Source: an uncultured Chloroflexota bacterium (lineage in GTDB: Bacteria; Chloroflexota; Chloroflexia; Thermomicrobiales; UBA6265). Taken from it: a stretch of DNA of 64,000 nucleotides. The notes below the pieces were generated by a model, which had not been told where the DNA came from, did not search any database, and saw only the letters and a program-made list of their open reading frames with translations. Where the stretch lies: the NCBI GenBank assembly GCA_937901745.1, contig CALGSZ010000032.1, forward strand, positions 67,934 through 131,933. Direction: 5' to 3'. This document shows positions 50,503 to 59,413 of the stretch, piece after piece. Position 1 is the stretch's first letter; every line of letters starts with the position of its first letter. The translations under genes and the position numbers were made by a program.

Positions 50503-52044
50503 TCACGCCCGCGATAGTGTCGTCGCCGCGCACATGATCTCGTCCGTGATCTCGGTCAGGCGGTCGATGTACGGGCGAATCGCCGGGAACAACGGGCGGT
50601 AGACCTCCCGGTACAGCCGGTCGTACCACTGCCGCGCATCGTCCTCCGGGACGAACGTCTTCGTGGTCGCGGTCATCGCCTGCGCCGCCTCCGCGATACT
50701 CGGATACCAACCAACGGCGGCCGCGGCGAGAATGCCTGCTCCGAGGTTTGTCGCGTCAGCAGACCGAGCACGTGAGACGGGCGCGCCGAGCACGTCGGCC
50801 ATGATCTGGCACCACAGATCGCTCCGAGAGCCGCCGCCAAGAATCACGTGCTCGCTCACCGGCTCGCGGCAGCTGGCGACGATGCCTTCGATCGCGAGCC
50901 GGTGCTCCAAGGCGATCCCCTCCAGGATGGCTCGGTATAAGTGATGGCGGCGGTGGCTCGTATTCCAGCCGACGACGATCCCGCTTGCCGCCGGGTCCCA
51001 GTACGGGTTCATCACGTTGTTCCAGTACGGCACCAGCGTCAGCCCGCCGGCGCCTGGCGGAAGCTTCGCCGCCTCAGCCTCGTAGTAGCCGTATGCGTCC
51101 CGTCCCTGGCGCGGATCGGCGAAATGCTCCATGAACCAGGTCACCGTCGCCGTGCCGCCCCGGAGCACGGATTCCAGCACGAACGTCCCCGGAATCGCGC
51201 CGATATCCGTCCGATACGCGAGATCCGTCACATAGCGCGACGTCGCGCAGCCACCGGCAATCGCGGTGCCGAGATTGACGTAGGCTCGTCCCGGCCCGAC
51301 GACTCCCGCGCCGAGGCATGCGGCTTGACCATCGCCAGCGCCAGCCACCACCGGCGTGCCCGCCAGCAACCCGGTACTCTGCGCGGCCGCCTCGTTGACC
51401 TTGCCGAGCACGGAGCCTTGCGGCGCAAGCGAGACGAACTGATCGCCCCTGAGACCAATCCCTTCGATGAGCTCCTTCGCCCATTGCCCGCGCTTCATGT
51501 CGATGATGCCCATCGGATCGGCGCAGGCCAGGCTCGTCACCCATTCCCCGGTCAGCCGATGGACTAAGAACGCATGGACATCGAGGAATTTGTCCGCCGC
51601 CGCGGCGATTTCCGGCTCATGCTCCACCACCCACAGCAGCTTGGGCAGCGACTGAGTCAGCGATGGGGGACGCCCCGTCAGACGATGGATCCGGTCGTGC
51701 CCAAACCGGCGATCCAGCTCGGCTAATTGGGGCCGCGACCGCTCATCGAGCCAGAGAATCGCGTTCCGTAACGGCTCGCCGCGCGCATTGACGGGAACGA
51801 ACGTTTCCCGCTGGTGCGTGATGCAGAGCGCGGCGATCCGGTTCGCGCCAACGGCATCAACGACCTGCCGCACCGCTGCTTGCGTGACACGCCACCAGTC
51901 CTCGGCTACCTGTTCGCCCCAGCCAGGCTGCGGCGCCAACAACTCCAGCGGCGCTCGACCTTCAGCCACCGGGGAGCCAGAGGCATCCCACGCGATCGCT
52001 TTGCACGCCGTCGTGCTGCAGTCAATTCCCAGAACCAGGTCCAT
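50503..52044 (-). CDS. FGGY-family carbohydrate kinase (xylulokinase-like)
   Basis: A 513-residue kinase: the N-terminal phosphate motif GIDCSTTACKAIAWD, ALCITHQRETFVPV, ILWLDERSRPQL, and the C-terminal adenosine motif VILGGGSRSDLWCQIMADVLGAPVSRARSADATNLGAGILAA. It phosphorylates a sugar or polyol such as xylulose; the operon neighbours do not identify it. It converges with the regulator gene (20 bases apart) and is divergent from the alcohol dehydrogenase. An AAGGGGCAAGG stretch precedes the ATG. Confidence 0.92.
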   Translation of the reverse strand: MDLVLGIDCSTTACKAIAWDASGSPVAEGRAPLELLAPQPGWGEQVAEDWWRVTQAAVRQVVDAVGANRIAALCITHQRETFVPVNARGEPLRNAILWLDERSRPQLAELDRRFGHDRIHRLTGRPPSLTQSLPKLLWVVEHEPEIAAAADKFLDVHAFLVHRLTGEWVTSLACADPMGIIDMKRGQWAKELIEGIGLRGDQFVSLAPQGSVLGKVNEAAAQSTGLLAGTPVVAGAGDGQAACLGAGVVGPGRAYVNLGTAIAGGCATSRYVTDLAYRTDIGAIPGTFVLESVLRGGTATVTWFMEHFADPRQGRDAYGYYEAEAAKLPPGAGGLTLVPYWNNVMNPYWDPAASGIVVGWNTSHRRHHLYRAILEGIALEHRLAIEGIVASCREPVSEHVILGGGSRSDLWCQIMADVLGAPVSRARSADATNLGAGILAAAAVGWYPSIAEAAQAMTATTKTFVPEDDARQWYDRLYREVYRPLFPAIRPYIDRLTEITDEIMCAATTLSRA

Positions 52045-52146
52045 GATGCCTTGCCCCTTTCAGACCGGCAGCGCATGCCCGAGCTGGAATTGCTTTGCTT
52101 GGGTCGTGGTTCCCCCAGTCTAGCAATCATGCCGAGACCGGCACGT

Positions 52147-52174
52147 TTGACATCGAGAGGGCTCCTGGTATCAT
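52147..52174 (+). promoter_or_regulatory. Promoter of the alcohol dehydrogenase gene
   Basis: TTGACA (52147-52152) and TATCAT (52169-52174) are 16 bases apart. Three TGCACA boxes lie immediately downstream (52189-52213), around or just after the expected start of transcription. Confidence 0.6.
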
Positions 52175-52188
52175 GCCCCTCGCGGTAA

Positions 52189-52213
52189 TGCACACTATTG
52201 CACATTTTGCACA
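52189..52213. repeat. Three TGCACA boxes, probable operator
   Basis: TGCACA occurs at 52189, 52199 and 52208, spaced about one helical turn apart, and the last flows into CACACGTGTG (52211-52220), a palindrome. A fourth box (TTGCACA) is at 49250-49256 beside the transport-operon promoter. This distribution fits binding by the SorC-type regulator encoded between them. Confidence 0.55.
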
Positions 52214-52230
52214 CGTGTGAGGAGTGCGGC

Positions 52231-53283
52231 ATGCGGGTGGCGATGTTTCATGGTCCTGGGGACGTGCGCATCGAGCAGGCTCCGGATCCGACTCCCGGAC
52301 CCGGCGAGGTGGTGGTGCAGATCGCGACGGCGCTGACCTGCGGCACCGACCTGAAGACGTACCGGCGCGGCCACCCCACGATCATCACCTCGCTGCCGAG
52401 CCCGTTCGGTCACGAATTCGCCGGGACGATCGTGGCGCTTGGGGAAGGGGTCGATCCGGCGCAATGGCCGATCGGCACCCGTGTCGTCGCGGCAAACTCA
52501 GCGCCTTGCAACCGCTGCTTCTACTGCCGCCACAACCGCCAGTCGCTCTGCGAGAACCTGAAATTCCTGAACGGCGCCTACGCTGAGTACATCGCCGTTC
52601 CCGCCCCGATCGTGCAGCAGAATCTCTATCGGATCCCGGATCACCTCTCCGACGCCGAAGCGGCACTCGCCGAGCCGCTCGCGTGCGCGGTCCACGGCGT
52701 GGCCGAGAGCATGATCGAGATTGGGGATTGGGTGGTGGTCAATGGCGCCGGGCCGATCGGGCTGATGTTCGTCTATCTCGCCACGCGCCGGGGCGCCCGC
52801 GTCATCTGCTGCGACCTAAGCCAGGATCGTCTCGCCCTGGCGAGCCAGCTCGGGGCCTCTCATACCGTCCACGTCACCCCTGACCTCGACCAAGTCGAGG
52901 CAGTCCGCTCCCTGACGCCGGATGGGCGGGGCGTTGACGTGGCGATCGAAGCGGTTGGTTTGCCGGAGGTCTGGGAGAAGACGGTCCGGATGGCCAGGAA
53001 GGGGGGGATCGTCAACCTCTTCGGCGGGGCGAAGGGCGGCACCACTTTCAGCGTCAGCACGACCGAGCTGCATTACGGGGAGCTGCTCATCAAGGGCGTG
53101 TTCCATCACACGCCACGCCACTTCGAGACAGCCGTCCAGCTCCTCGCCTCGGGCGAGTTCCCGGCCAAGGCGTTCATCAGCGGCCAGCGCACCCTAGAAG
53201 AGCTCGTCCCGTCCCTGGAGGCGATGGGCCGGCAGGAAGGAATCAAGTACGCGATCATCCCGAACAACCGCTCGCACGCTTGA
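52231..53283 (+). CDS. Zinc-dependent medium-chain alcohol/polyol dehydrogenase
   Basis: A 350-residue MDR enzyme. The ATG at 52231 has GAGGAG 6-7 bases upstream; an in-frame TTG at 52198 lies inside the operator boxes and is rejected. The catalytic zinc ligands are in CGTDLKTY and GHEFAG, the structural zinc site has CNRCFYC and SLCENL, and NAD binding is VVNGAGPIGLM. It resembles sorbitol/threonine dehydrogenases. It probably oxidises a polyol or sugar derivative in the same pathway as the FGGY kinase and transport genes; the substrate is unknown. Confidence 0.9.
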   Translation: MRVAMFHGPGDVRIEQAPDPTPGPGEVVVQIATALTCGTDLKTYRRGHPTIITSLPSPFGHEFAGTIVALGEGVDPAQWPIGTRVVAANSAPCNRCFYCRHNRQSLCENLKFLNGAYAEYIAVPAPIVQQNLYRIPDHLSDAEAALAEPLACAVHGVAESMIEIGDWVVVNGAGPIGLMFVYLATRRGARVICCDLSQDRLALASQLGASHTVHVTPDLDQVEAVRSLTPDGRGVDVAIEAVGLPEVWEKTVRMARKGGIVNLFGGAKGGTTFSVSTTELHYGELLIKGVFHHTPRHFETAVQLLASGEFPAKAFISGQRTLEELVPSLEAMGRQEGIKYAIIPNNRSHA

Positions 53284-53783
53284 TCGGTCCGCAACCGCGA
53301 TCGTCACAGTCGCTGTGGCGAAATAAAGGAATTTTGTCACCGGCGCAGTGCTGTGTGACGCGCCGGGCCCCCTTCCCCTGACGAGCGCTCGCCCGCCGAG
53401 CCTCGCCTTGCCATACGTATCTGCCGCAAGCGAATACGCACATGCACGCCGTCGCAGCGGCGCGCTCGCCGGGGCTCATTTCCACTGAGCCAGCCGCACG
53501 CGAATCGCGGATTCTCAGCGTACGGCCGCATCTATTGAGATTCAATCCACCGGGGCTCACCCTCACTTTCATTCAAGCAGCACGCACCTGTCAATACGAA
53601 AATGTTCGTAGATCCCGCAAAGTCAACTCCATCGACCAAATACGTCATACAGGGGATATACGCGGAGGCGAGAAGACGCGACCCTGTAACCACGGCCGGA
53701 GGAACCGGTCGGATGCCGTCACAAGCGGCAACGCATGGACGGGTCAGTCTTACTGGCTCGGGATCTTTCGAAAGGAGTTCTGC
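53284..53783. other. Non-coding region before the flavoprotein
   Basis: Open frames here are extensions of the flavoprotein or its antisense and are not protein-like. A perfect inverted repeat TACGAA-AATG-TTCGTA is at 53595-53610. I see no riboswitch or clear promoter. Confidence 0.5.
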
Positions 53784-55199
53784 GTGTCCGTTGCTACCCA
53801 GTCCTCCACCCGTGCCTCTGCTACCCGATTCGACAATCGCTTGGTGGAGGATCTTCGTTCTCGACTGACCGGTGAGCTGATCACCGCCACCAGTCCCGGA
53901 TACGACGAGGCTCGCTTGCCGTTCTCGTTCCTCGTCGATCCTCGGCCCCTGGCAATCGTGCAGGCGGCCAACGATGACGATATCGTTGCGGCGATCGACT
54001 TCGCCCGCGATTACGACCTTCCGCTGACGGTTCGCGGCGGAGGTCATGGCCTCCGAATGGACAGCATGGTGGACGACGCCATCGCCATCGATCTGTCCCA
54101 CATGAAGGCCGTCCAGATCGATCCGGAAGAGCGGATCGCCCGCGTCCAGGGCGGCGCGACCTCCGGCGACCTCACCGATGCGGCCCACGAGCACGGCCTT
54201 GCCCTCTCTACCGGCGACACGGCAAGCGTCGGACTCGGCGGACTCGTCACGGGCGGTGGGATCGGCTTCATGGTCCGGAAGTACGGCCTCGCGATCGACA
54301 ATCTCCTCTCCGCGCGGGTCGTGACGGCATCGGGCGAGATCATGATCGCCAGCGAGACGGAAAATCCGGACCTCTTCTGGGCCATCCGCGGCGGCGGCGG
54401 AAACTTCGGCGTCGTCTCCGAGTTCACGTTTCGCCTCGCCCCCGTCGAGCAGGTGCTCGGCGGCGAGCTGATTCTGCCCGCGAGCCACGACGTCATCCGG
54501 GGCTATCTCGACTATTTGGTTGCCGCGCCAGAGGAGCTGACCGTAATTGCCCACCTGATGCGTGTGCCGCCGCTGCCGAACGTTCCGGAACCGATGGTCG
54601 GTAAGCTGGTGTTGTCGATGTTCGTGACTTGGGCCGGGGACGAAACTGCTGGAGAGCGGGCGCTGGCGCCACTGCGCGCACTGGCCACGCCACTGGTCGA
54701 TACCATCAAGCTCATCCCGTACCGGGCGATGTACGATCTCACCGCTCACCAGAGCCAGCGGCAAGGAATCTCGGTCCGCTCGATGTTCGCCGACAGCATC
54801 AGCCACGGGGCGATCGATCAGATGCTGGCGGCGATGGACCGGCCGACCCCGCCCATCAGCGTCGTCCAGCTCCGTGGACTCGGCGGCGCCGTGTCCCGCG
54901 TCTCGAGTGAAGCGACCGCGTTCGCGCACCGTCGCCAACCGTACTTCGTCTCGGTCCTCAGCCTGTGGATGAATCCCGCCGATGACGCGGCTCCCCACCA
55001 GGATTGGGTCGAGTCCCTCTGGCAAGCGATCCGGCACGAGGGTTCCGGCGCCTATGTCAACTTCCTCGCGGCCGAGGGGGACGAGCGGATCCGCGAGGCG
55101 TACCCTGACGAGACGTACACGCGGCTCGCCGAGATCAAGCGGCGCTACGACCCGGAGAACCTCTTCCAGTTCAACCAGAACATCCCACCGCGGGCGTAA
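53784..55199 (+). CDS. FAD-linked oxidase (berberine-bridge-enzyme type)
   Basis: A 471-residue enzyme. The GTG at 53784 has AAAGGAG 6 bases upstream. The FAD domain has LPLTVRGGGHGLRMDSMVDDAIAIDL with the His that would bind FAD covalently; the second (Cys) attachment site of bicovalent relatives is absent (the stretch reads GDTASVGLGG). The C-terminal BBE domain ends in RYDPENLFQFNQNIPP, diagnostic for this family. Substrates of relatives include sugars, alcohols and aromatic or alkaloid compounds. It is followed by a strong terminator, so it is probably a single-gene unit. Confidence 0.92.
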   Translation: MSVATQSSTRASATRFDNRLVEDLRSRLTGELITATSPGYDEARLPFSFLVDPRPLAIVQAANDDDIVAAIDFARDYDLPLTVRGGGHGLRMDSMVDDAIAIDLSHMKAVQIDPEERIARVQGGATSGDLTDAAHEHGLALSTGDTASVGLGGLVTGGGIGFMVRKYGLAIDNLLSARVVTASGEIMIASETENPDLFWAIRGGGGNFGVVSEFTFRLAPVEQVLGGELILPASHDVIRGYLDYLVAAPEELTVIAHLMRVPPLPNVPEPMVGKLVLSMFVTWAGDETAGERALAPLRALATPLVDTIKLIPYRAMYDLTAHQSQRQGISVRSMFADSISHGAIDQMLAAMDRPTPPISVVQLRGLGGAVSRVSSEATAFAHRRQPYFVSVLSLWMNPADDAAPHQDWVESLWQAIRHEGSGAYVNFLAAEGDERIREAYPDETYTRLAEIKRRYDPENLFQFNQNIPPRA

Positions 55200-55228
55200 G
55201 CGTTCCTCGGACATTCGGCTATCGCCGG

Positions 55229-55278
55229 CCCCATCCCCGGTCCTTCCCACACGGAGGTGCCCGGGGATGGGGTTTTTT
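55229..55278 (+). terminator. Intrinsic terminator after the flavoprotein
   Basis: CCCCATCCCCGG (55229-55240) pairs perfectly with CCGGGGATGGGG (55261-55272), a 12-bp stem over a 20-base loop, followed by six Ts. Confidence 0.9.
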
Positions 55279-55403
55279 CTTCGTCTACGCGCATTGCCAG
55301 CCCTGCCCTGTGCCGTCTCTCCCGTTATCATTCCGTTCTGTCGTAGAGACGAGCTGCACCCGGTCGTTCCAGCAGCCGAGACCCGAGCACGAGAGGCGAC
55401 GCA

Positions 55404-57017
55404 ATGCCGACCTATCCCGCCGAAGTTCACCGTTCACATCTGACGCCCCTCCGCTTCCTCCAGCGCAGCGCCTACGTCTTTCGCACCAAGCCGGCAATCG
55501 TCTATGGGGACAAATGCTGGACCTACCCGCAGATGGCCGAGCGCGTGAACCGGCTCGCGTCCGCGCTCACGGCTGCCGGCGTGCAGAAGGGCGACAGGGT
55601 GGCGGCGCTGCTGCCGAATATCCCGCCGATGCTGGAGATGCACTTCGGCGTTCCGCTCGCCGGGGGCATCCTGGTCGCCATCAACACCCGACTCAAGAGC
55701 GACGAGATCGCCTACATCCTCAACCACTCCGGCGCGAAGGTTCTCGTCGTCGATACCGAGCTTGCTCCCCTCGTCGAGCCGATCCGCGATCAGCTACCAG
55801 CGCTAGAGACGATCGTCAGCGTCGAGGACGTCCCCGGCGGTTTGCGCCTGCCCGGACCCGACTATGAGTCCTTCCTCGCCAGCGGCGATCCCTCTCCCAT
55901 CGAATGGCCGCTCGACGACGAGGACGAGGTCATCGCCATCGATTACACCAGCGGCACGACTGGCCGACCGAAGGGCGTGATGTACACCCACCGCGGCGCA
56001 TACCTCAACGCACTCGGCGAGATCATCGAGACGCGCATGAGCCCCGACAGCGTCTATCTCTGGACGCTGCCGATGTTCCACTGCAATGGCTGGTGCTATC
56101 CGTGGGCGGTCACTGGCATCGGCGGCACCCACGTCTGCCTCCGCAAGTTCGATCCCGAGCGCGTTTGGGAGCTGGTTCGCACGGCAGGCGTGACGCACTT
56201 TTGCGCCGCGCCAACCGTCCTCATCGCGCTGGTCAATCACCCAACGGCGCCCAAGGAGCCGCTGTCGAACAAGCTCATCGTCAGCACGGCCGCCGCGCCA
56301 CCGTCGCCCCAAATCATCGCGCAGATGGAGGCACTCGGCGCGGAGATCGTGCATGTCTACGGCCTGACGGAGGTGTATGGGCCATACACCGTCTGCGAGT
56401 GGCAGTCGGAATGGAACTCGCTCCCGCCCGAGGAGCGCGCTCGCCTCAAGGCCCGGCAAGGCGTGGGCTACATCATCGCCGACGACGCCCGGGTCGTGGA
56501 TGACCAGATGCGCGATGTTCCGGCCGACGGCCAGACGCTCGGCGAAGTCATCATGCGCGGCAACAACACGATGAAGGGCTACTACAACGACCCGGAGGCA
56601 ACCGCGAAGGCGTTCGCCGGCGGCTGGTTCCACTCGGGCGATCTTGCAGTCATGCACCCGGATGGATACATCGAGCTGCGCGACCGCAAGAAGGACATCA
56701 TCATCTCCGGCGGCGAGAACATCTCCACGATCGAGGTCGAGCGCGCCATCTACAGCCATCCGGCCGTACTCGAAGTCGCCGTCATCGCGATCCCGGATGA
56801 CTACTGGGGCGAGGTGCCGAAGGCGTTCGTCACGCTCAAGCCCGGCATGACCGCGACCGAAGAGGAGATCATCCAGCATTGCCGGGAGCGCCTGGCGCAC
56901 TTCAAGTGCCCAAAGGCGGTCGAGTTCGGCGAGTTGCCGAAGACTTCGACTGGGAAGGTCCAGAAGTTCGTCCTGCGCGAGCGGGAGTGGGCCGGGCAGG
57001 AAAAGCGGATCCACTGA
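55404..57017 (+). CDS. AMP-forming acyl-CoA synthetase
   Basis: A 537-residue adenylate-forming enzyme: the P-loop TSGTTGRPKGVMYTHRG, the aromatic-type pocket motif YGLTEVYGP, GWFHSGDLAVMHPDGYIELRDRKKDIIISGGENIS with the hinge Asp, and the C-terminal catalytic Lys in KTSTGKVQK. The length and the PMFHCNGWC motif fit the DmdB/medium-chain or acetate/acyl ligase subgroup. It forms an acyl-adenylate and then an acyl-CoA in the cytosol. No neighbouring gene fixes the acyl substrate. Confidence 0.94.
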   Translation: MPTYPAEVHRSHLTPLRFLQRSAYVFRTKPAIVYGDKCWTYPQMAERVNRLASALTAAGVQKGDRVAALLPNIPPMLEMHFGVPLAGGILVAINTRLKSDEIAYILNHSGAKVLVVDTELAPLVEPIRDQLPALETIVSVEDVPGGLRLPGPDYESFLASGDPSPIEWPLDDEDEVIAIDYTSGTTGRPKGVMYTHRGAYLNALGEIIETRMSPDSVYLWTLPMFHCNGWCYPWAVTGIGGTHVCLRKFDPERVWELVRTAGVTHFCAAPTVLIALVNHPTAPKEPLSNKLIVSTAAAPPSPQIIAQMEALGAEIVHVYGLTEVYGPYTVCEWQSEWNSLPPEERARLKARQGVGYIIADDARVVDDQMRDVPADGQTLGEVIMRGNNTMKGYYNDPEATAKAFAGGWFHSGDLAVMHPDGYIELRDRKKDIIISGGENISTIEVERAIYSHPAVLEVAVIAIPDDYWGEVPKAFVTLKPGMTATEEEIIQHCRERLAHFKCPKAVEFGELPKTSTGKVQKFVLREREWAGQEKRIH

Positions 57018-57038
57018 CTCCCGTGCACTGAGGAGTCG

Positions 57039-57354
57039 ATGGGCCAAACGCCGAAGATCTCTATCCTGTACGAAGCCATCGCTGAGCTCTGTCGCAAGTG
57101 GGATATCGTGGATTTTCAGTGTTTGGCTCCGTCCTGCGAGACGACGTTCGCAGCGGCAGCGACGCGGATGTCTTGGCCACCCTCGCGCCGGGCATGGAAA
57201 GGGGATATCGAATGAGATTCAGACGACGGAGGAGCTCGAACGAATCCTGGGCCGCAAGGTCGATCTCATCGAGTGGCGGCAGGTGGAGCGGAGCAAGAAC
57301 TACATGCTTCTAAAGCACATCCTCGACAGTCAGATGCGTATCTACGTGGCATGA
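57039..57354 (+). pseudogene. Frameshifted MNT-type nucleotidyltransferase (antitoxin) remnant
   Basis: Three reading frames together spell an MNT-family nucleotidyltransferase. The first (from ATG 57039, after a GAGGAG-like site) gives ...LYEAIAELCRKWDI; the second gives VFGSVLRDDVRSGSDADVLATLAPG with the GSxxR and DxD catalytic motifs; the third gives TTEELERILGRKVDLIEW and MLLKHILDSQMRIYVA to the TGA at 57354. Two frameshifts are needed, with some bases lost near 57205. This is a decayed mntA/HepT-type antitoxin gene. No HepT toxin gene is beside it. Confidence 0.8.
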
Positions 57355-57491
57355 TGATGCCGATCTTGATGTCCCTCCTTCGCCGTGTCTCGTTTGCACG
57401 GCGCGGCCTGGAGCGATAGCATGGAGCCGCGCATGGTCATGGTGCGCCGTGCGTCCCGATCGTTACCCACTCGGTTGAGGAGCCAATCTCC

Positions 57492-57692
57492 GTGCGCCAT
57501 CTTCGCTTGATCTCCATTGCGATGACCGCGCTCGGTATTGCCGTGGCCGCGGCCGCCATCGCCTTCGACCTCGGTCCGCTGGCGACGCTGGTCGGACTCA
57601 TGCTCGCCGTCGCGGGAATCGTCAAAGTCGCCACGGTCGCCATTTGGAACGGCTTCTTTGGGCTTGGGCCGGTCAAGACGCACGACGATTGA
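57492..57692 (+). CDS. Small membrane protein (66 residues)
   Basis: A GTG start with GAGGAG 9 bases upstream. The protein has a basic N-terminus, two TM helices (about 6-26 and 30-53) joined by a short loop, and a soluble tail. No family is recognised, but the ribosome site, hydrophobic pattern and positive-inside charge make it credible. It is followed by another small membrane protein. Confidence 0.65.
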   Translation: MRHLRLISIAMTALGIAVAAAAIAFDLGPLATLVGLMLAVAGIVKVATVAIWNGFFGLGPVKTHDD

Positions 57693-57749
57693 TCCCGCTG
57701 CACGCCCGGCGGACGATCCCCCACGTCTGCGCCGATTGCGAGGTTGGCC

Positions 57750-58028
57750 GTGAGAAACGCCCCGGAAGATGACCGCCTCTCACGCGCTCGACACGCCCGT
57801 CAGGTGATCTCGGGCAGCGAGGTCCGGCCGCCCGCGACCTACCGCCTCAGCTCCGCGCCGGCCAGCGGCCCCGCGCTCGTCACGCCCACTCAGCGCAACT
57901 ATCTCGTCGGCATCGCGGTCCTGCTGGTCCTTGGGCTGCTGCTCTATCTCTTCTTCGGCTTCAGCGTCGCCAGCATCGTCTTCTTCCTCTTGGCGCTGAC
58001 GCTTCTTGCGGGTTGGCTCGTCTTCTAA
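57750..58028 (+). CDS. Small membrane protein (92 residues)
   Basis: A 92-residue protein with a soluble basic N-terminal half and two TM helices in the C-terminal half (about 50-70 and 72-91). A GTG at 57750 is preferred, with GCGAGG about 7 bases upstream; a TTG at 57744 is an alternative. Function unknown. Confidence 0.65.
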   Translation: MRNAPEDDRLSRARHARQVISGSEVRPPATYRLSSAPASGPALVTPTQRNYLVGIAVLLVLGLLLYLFFGFSVASIVFFLLALTLLAGWLVF

Positions 58029-58033
58029 GCGAG

Positions 58034-58420
58034 ATGGTGGCAGCCGTGCCGGGCCAGCCTCATCACACAGCTTGGACCGCGATCCCAGCCGAAGAAGTCC
58101 TACCCGGCGTTACCCGCCAAACGGTCCACGGTGAGCGACAAACGTTCGTCCGTTATGTCTACGCGCCGGGTTCCGTTTTCCCTGTCCACGCGCATCCCGA
58201 AGAGCAGATCACGCTCGTCCTCAGCGGGCGGATCGCATTCGAGATCGATGGTGTCCGCATGGACGCCGGTCCCGGCGAGCTGATCGTCATCCCCGGCAAC
58301 GTCCCGCACGGCGCTCGGGTCATTGGCAATGAGTCCGTCGAGACGGTCAATACGTTCAGTCCGCGCCGGGATGCTGGTCCCAGGGCCACGCCCGGCATTT
58401 CCGAGACAGGGGAAGCATGA
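58034..58420 (+). CDS. Cupin-domain protein
   Basis: A 128-residue single-domain cupin. The two conserved motifs are FPVHAHPEEQITLVLSGRIAFEI (metal-binding His/Glu) and GELIVIPGNVPHGARV. The ATG at 58034 is one possible start; a TTG at 58013 and a GTG at 58037 are also close. It overlaps the SDR gene by four bases, suggesting a shared operon. The substrate is unknown; similar cupins isomerise or sense sugars and carboxylates. Confidence 0.85.
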   Translation: MVAAVPGQPHHTAWTAIPAEEVLPGVTRQTVHGERQTFVRYVYAPGSVFPVHAHPEEQITLVLSGRIAFEIDGVRMDAGPGELIVIPGNVPHGARVIGNESVETVNTFSPRRDAGPRATPGISETGEA

Positions 58421-59289
58421 GCGACGAGTCACCACGCCAGCGATTCCGCGTTATCCGCGGCGACGATCCCACCAGCCACGGGGATGATCCCCCGCACCCG
58501 GCGAGTCATCAGTACGCGCCGGGGACATTCCGCCAACTCTTCGACCTGACCGGGAGAGTCGCGCTCGTCGTCGGTGGCGGCGGCGGGCTAGGTCGGGCCA
58601 TCGCCGCCGGTTTGGCCGACTTTGGCGCGCGGCTGGCCATCGCTGACCTCGATCCAGCGGCGGCCGCGGCGACCGCGGAGATGTGCGAGCGTCCCGGCAT
58701 CGCCTGCCCCGCCGTGCAGCTCGACGTCACCAATCCAGTGATGGTGCGCGAGGTTGTCGAGCAGCTCGAATCCCTTTGCGGCCGCATCGACATCCTCGTC
58801 AACGCTGCTGGCGTCCAAGCTCGCAAGCCCGCGACCGAATACACCCCCGAGGAATGGCGCTGGATCATTGATACCAACCTCTCGGGCGTGTTTTATGTCA
58901 CGCAGGCCGTGGGGCGCGGGATGCTCGCGCGCGGGTATGGGCGGGTTCTCAGCATCGGCTCGGTGTCGAGCCTGCTCGGGCATCCCTATCACGTGCCGTA
59001 CGCGGCGTCGAAGGGCGGCCTGGCGATCATGACCAAAGCGCTCGCGACCGAATGGGGACCGCGCGGCGTCACCGTCAACGCGATCGGCCCGACCTATACC
59101 GAAACGAACCTCACCCGCGGCTTTGCCGACGATCCGGGAACACGCCAGCGCCTGATCGCGGAAATCCCGCTCGGCCGCCTCGGCACGCCGGAAGATCTCG
59201 TCGGCGCGGCCATCTTCCTTTGCTCGGACGCGGGGCGCTTCGTCACCGGTCAAACGCTCTTCGTCGACGGCGGGCGGACCGCCGACTGA
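58417..59289 (+). CDS. Short-chain dehydrogenase/reductase
   Basis: A 290-residue SDR. The cofactor motif is GGGGGLGRAIA (one Gly in place of the common Thr), NAAG is present, and the catalytic Ser-Tyr-Lys is seen in IGSVSSLLG and YAASKGG. The first 40 residues are an extra tail with no predicted structure. It most resembles gluconate 5-dehydrogenase/3-oxoacyl reductase-like enzymes. Translationally coupled to the cupin. Confidence 0.92.
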   Translation: MSDESPRQRFRVIRGDDPTSHGDDPPHPASHQYAPGTFRQLFDLTGRVALVVGGGGGLGRAIAAGLADFGARLAIADLDPAAAAATAEMCERPGIACPAVQLDVTNPVMVREVVEQLESLCGRIDILVNAAGVQARKPATEYTPEEWRWIIDTNLSGVFYVTQAVGRGMLARGYGRVLSIGSVSSLLGHPYHVPYAASKGGLAIMTKALATEWGPRGVTVNAIGPTYTETNLTRGFADDPGTRQRLIAEIPLGRLGTPEDLVGAAIFLCSDAGRFVTGQTLFVDGGRTAD

Positions 59290-59413
59290 GCGTCCCACCC
59301 CGCCTAACTCGGCGCATGCGCGGCGAATGCCGACTCTGCCTGTCTGAGTCGCGGTCCGGACGCTAGAATGAGTGGAGTTTTGGATTCGCATCTTCGACGG
59401 TAGGGGGCGCAAA

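Noticed and set aside
52198..52230. TTG start for the alcohol dehydrogenase
   Set aside because: The codon lies within the operator boxes and lacks a ribosome site; the ATG at 52231 has GAGGAG ahead.
53532..55430. 632-residue minus-strand frame over the flavoprotein
   Set aside because: It is the antisense of a clear BBE-type flavoprotein and has low-complexity composition.
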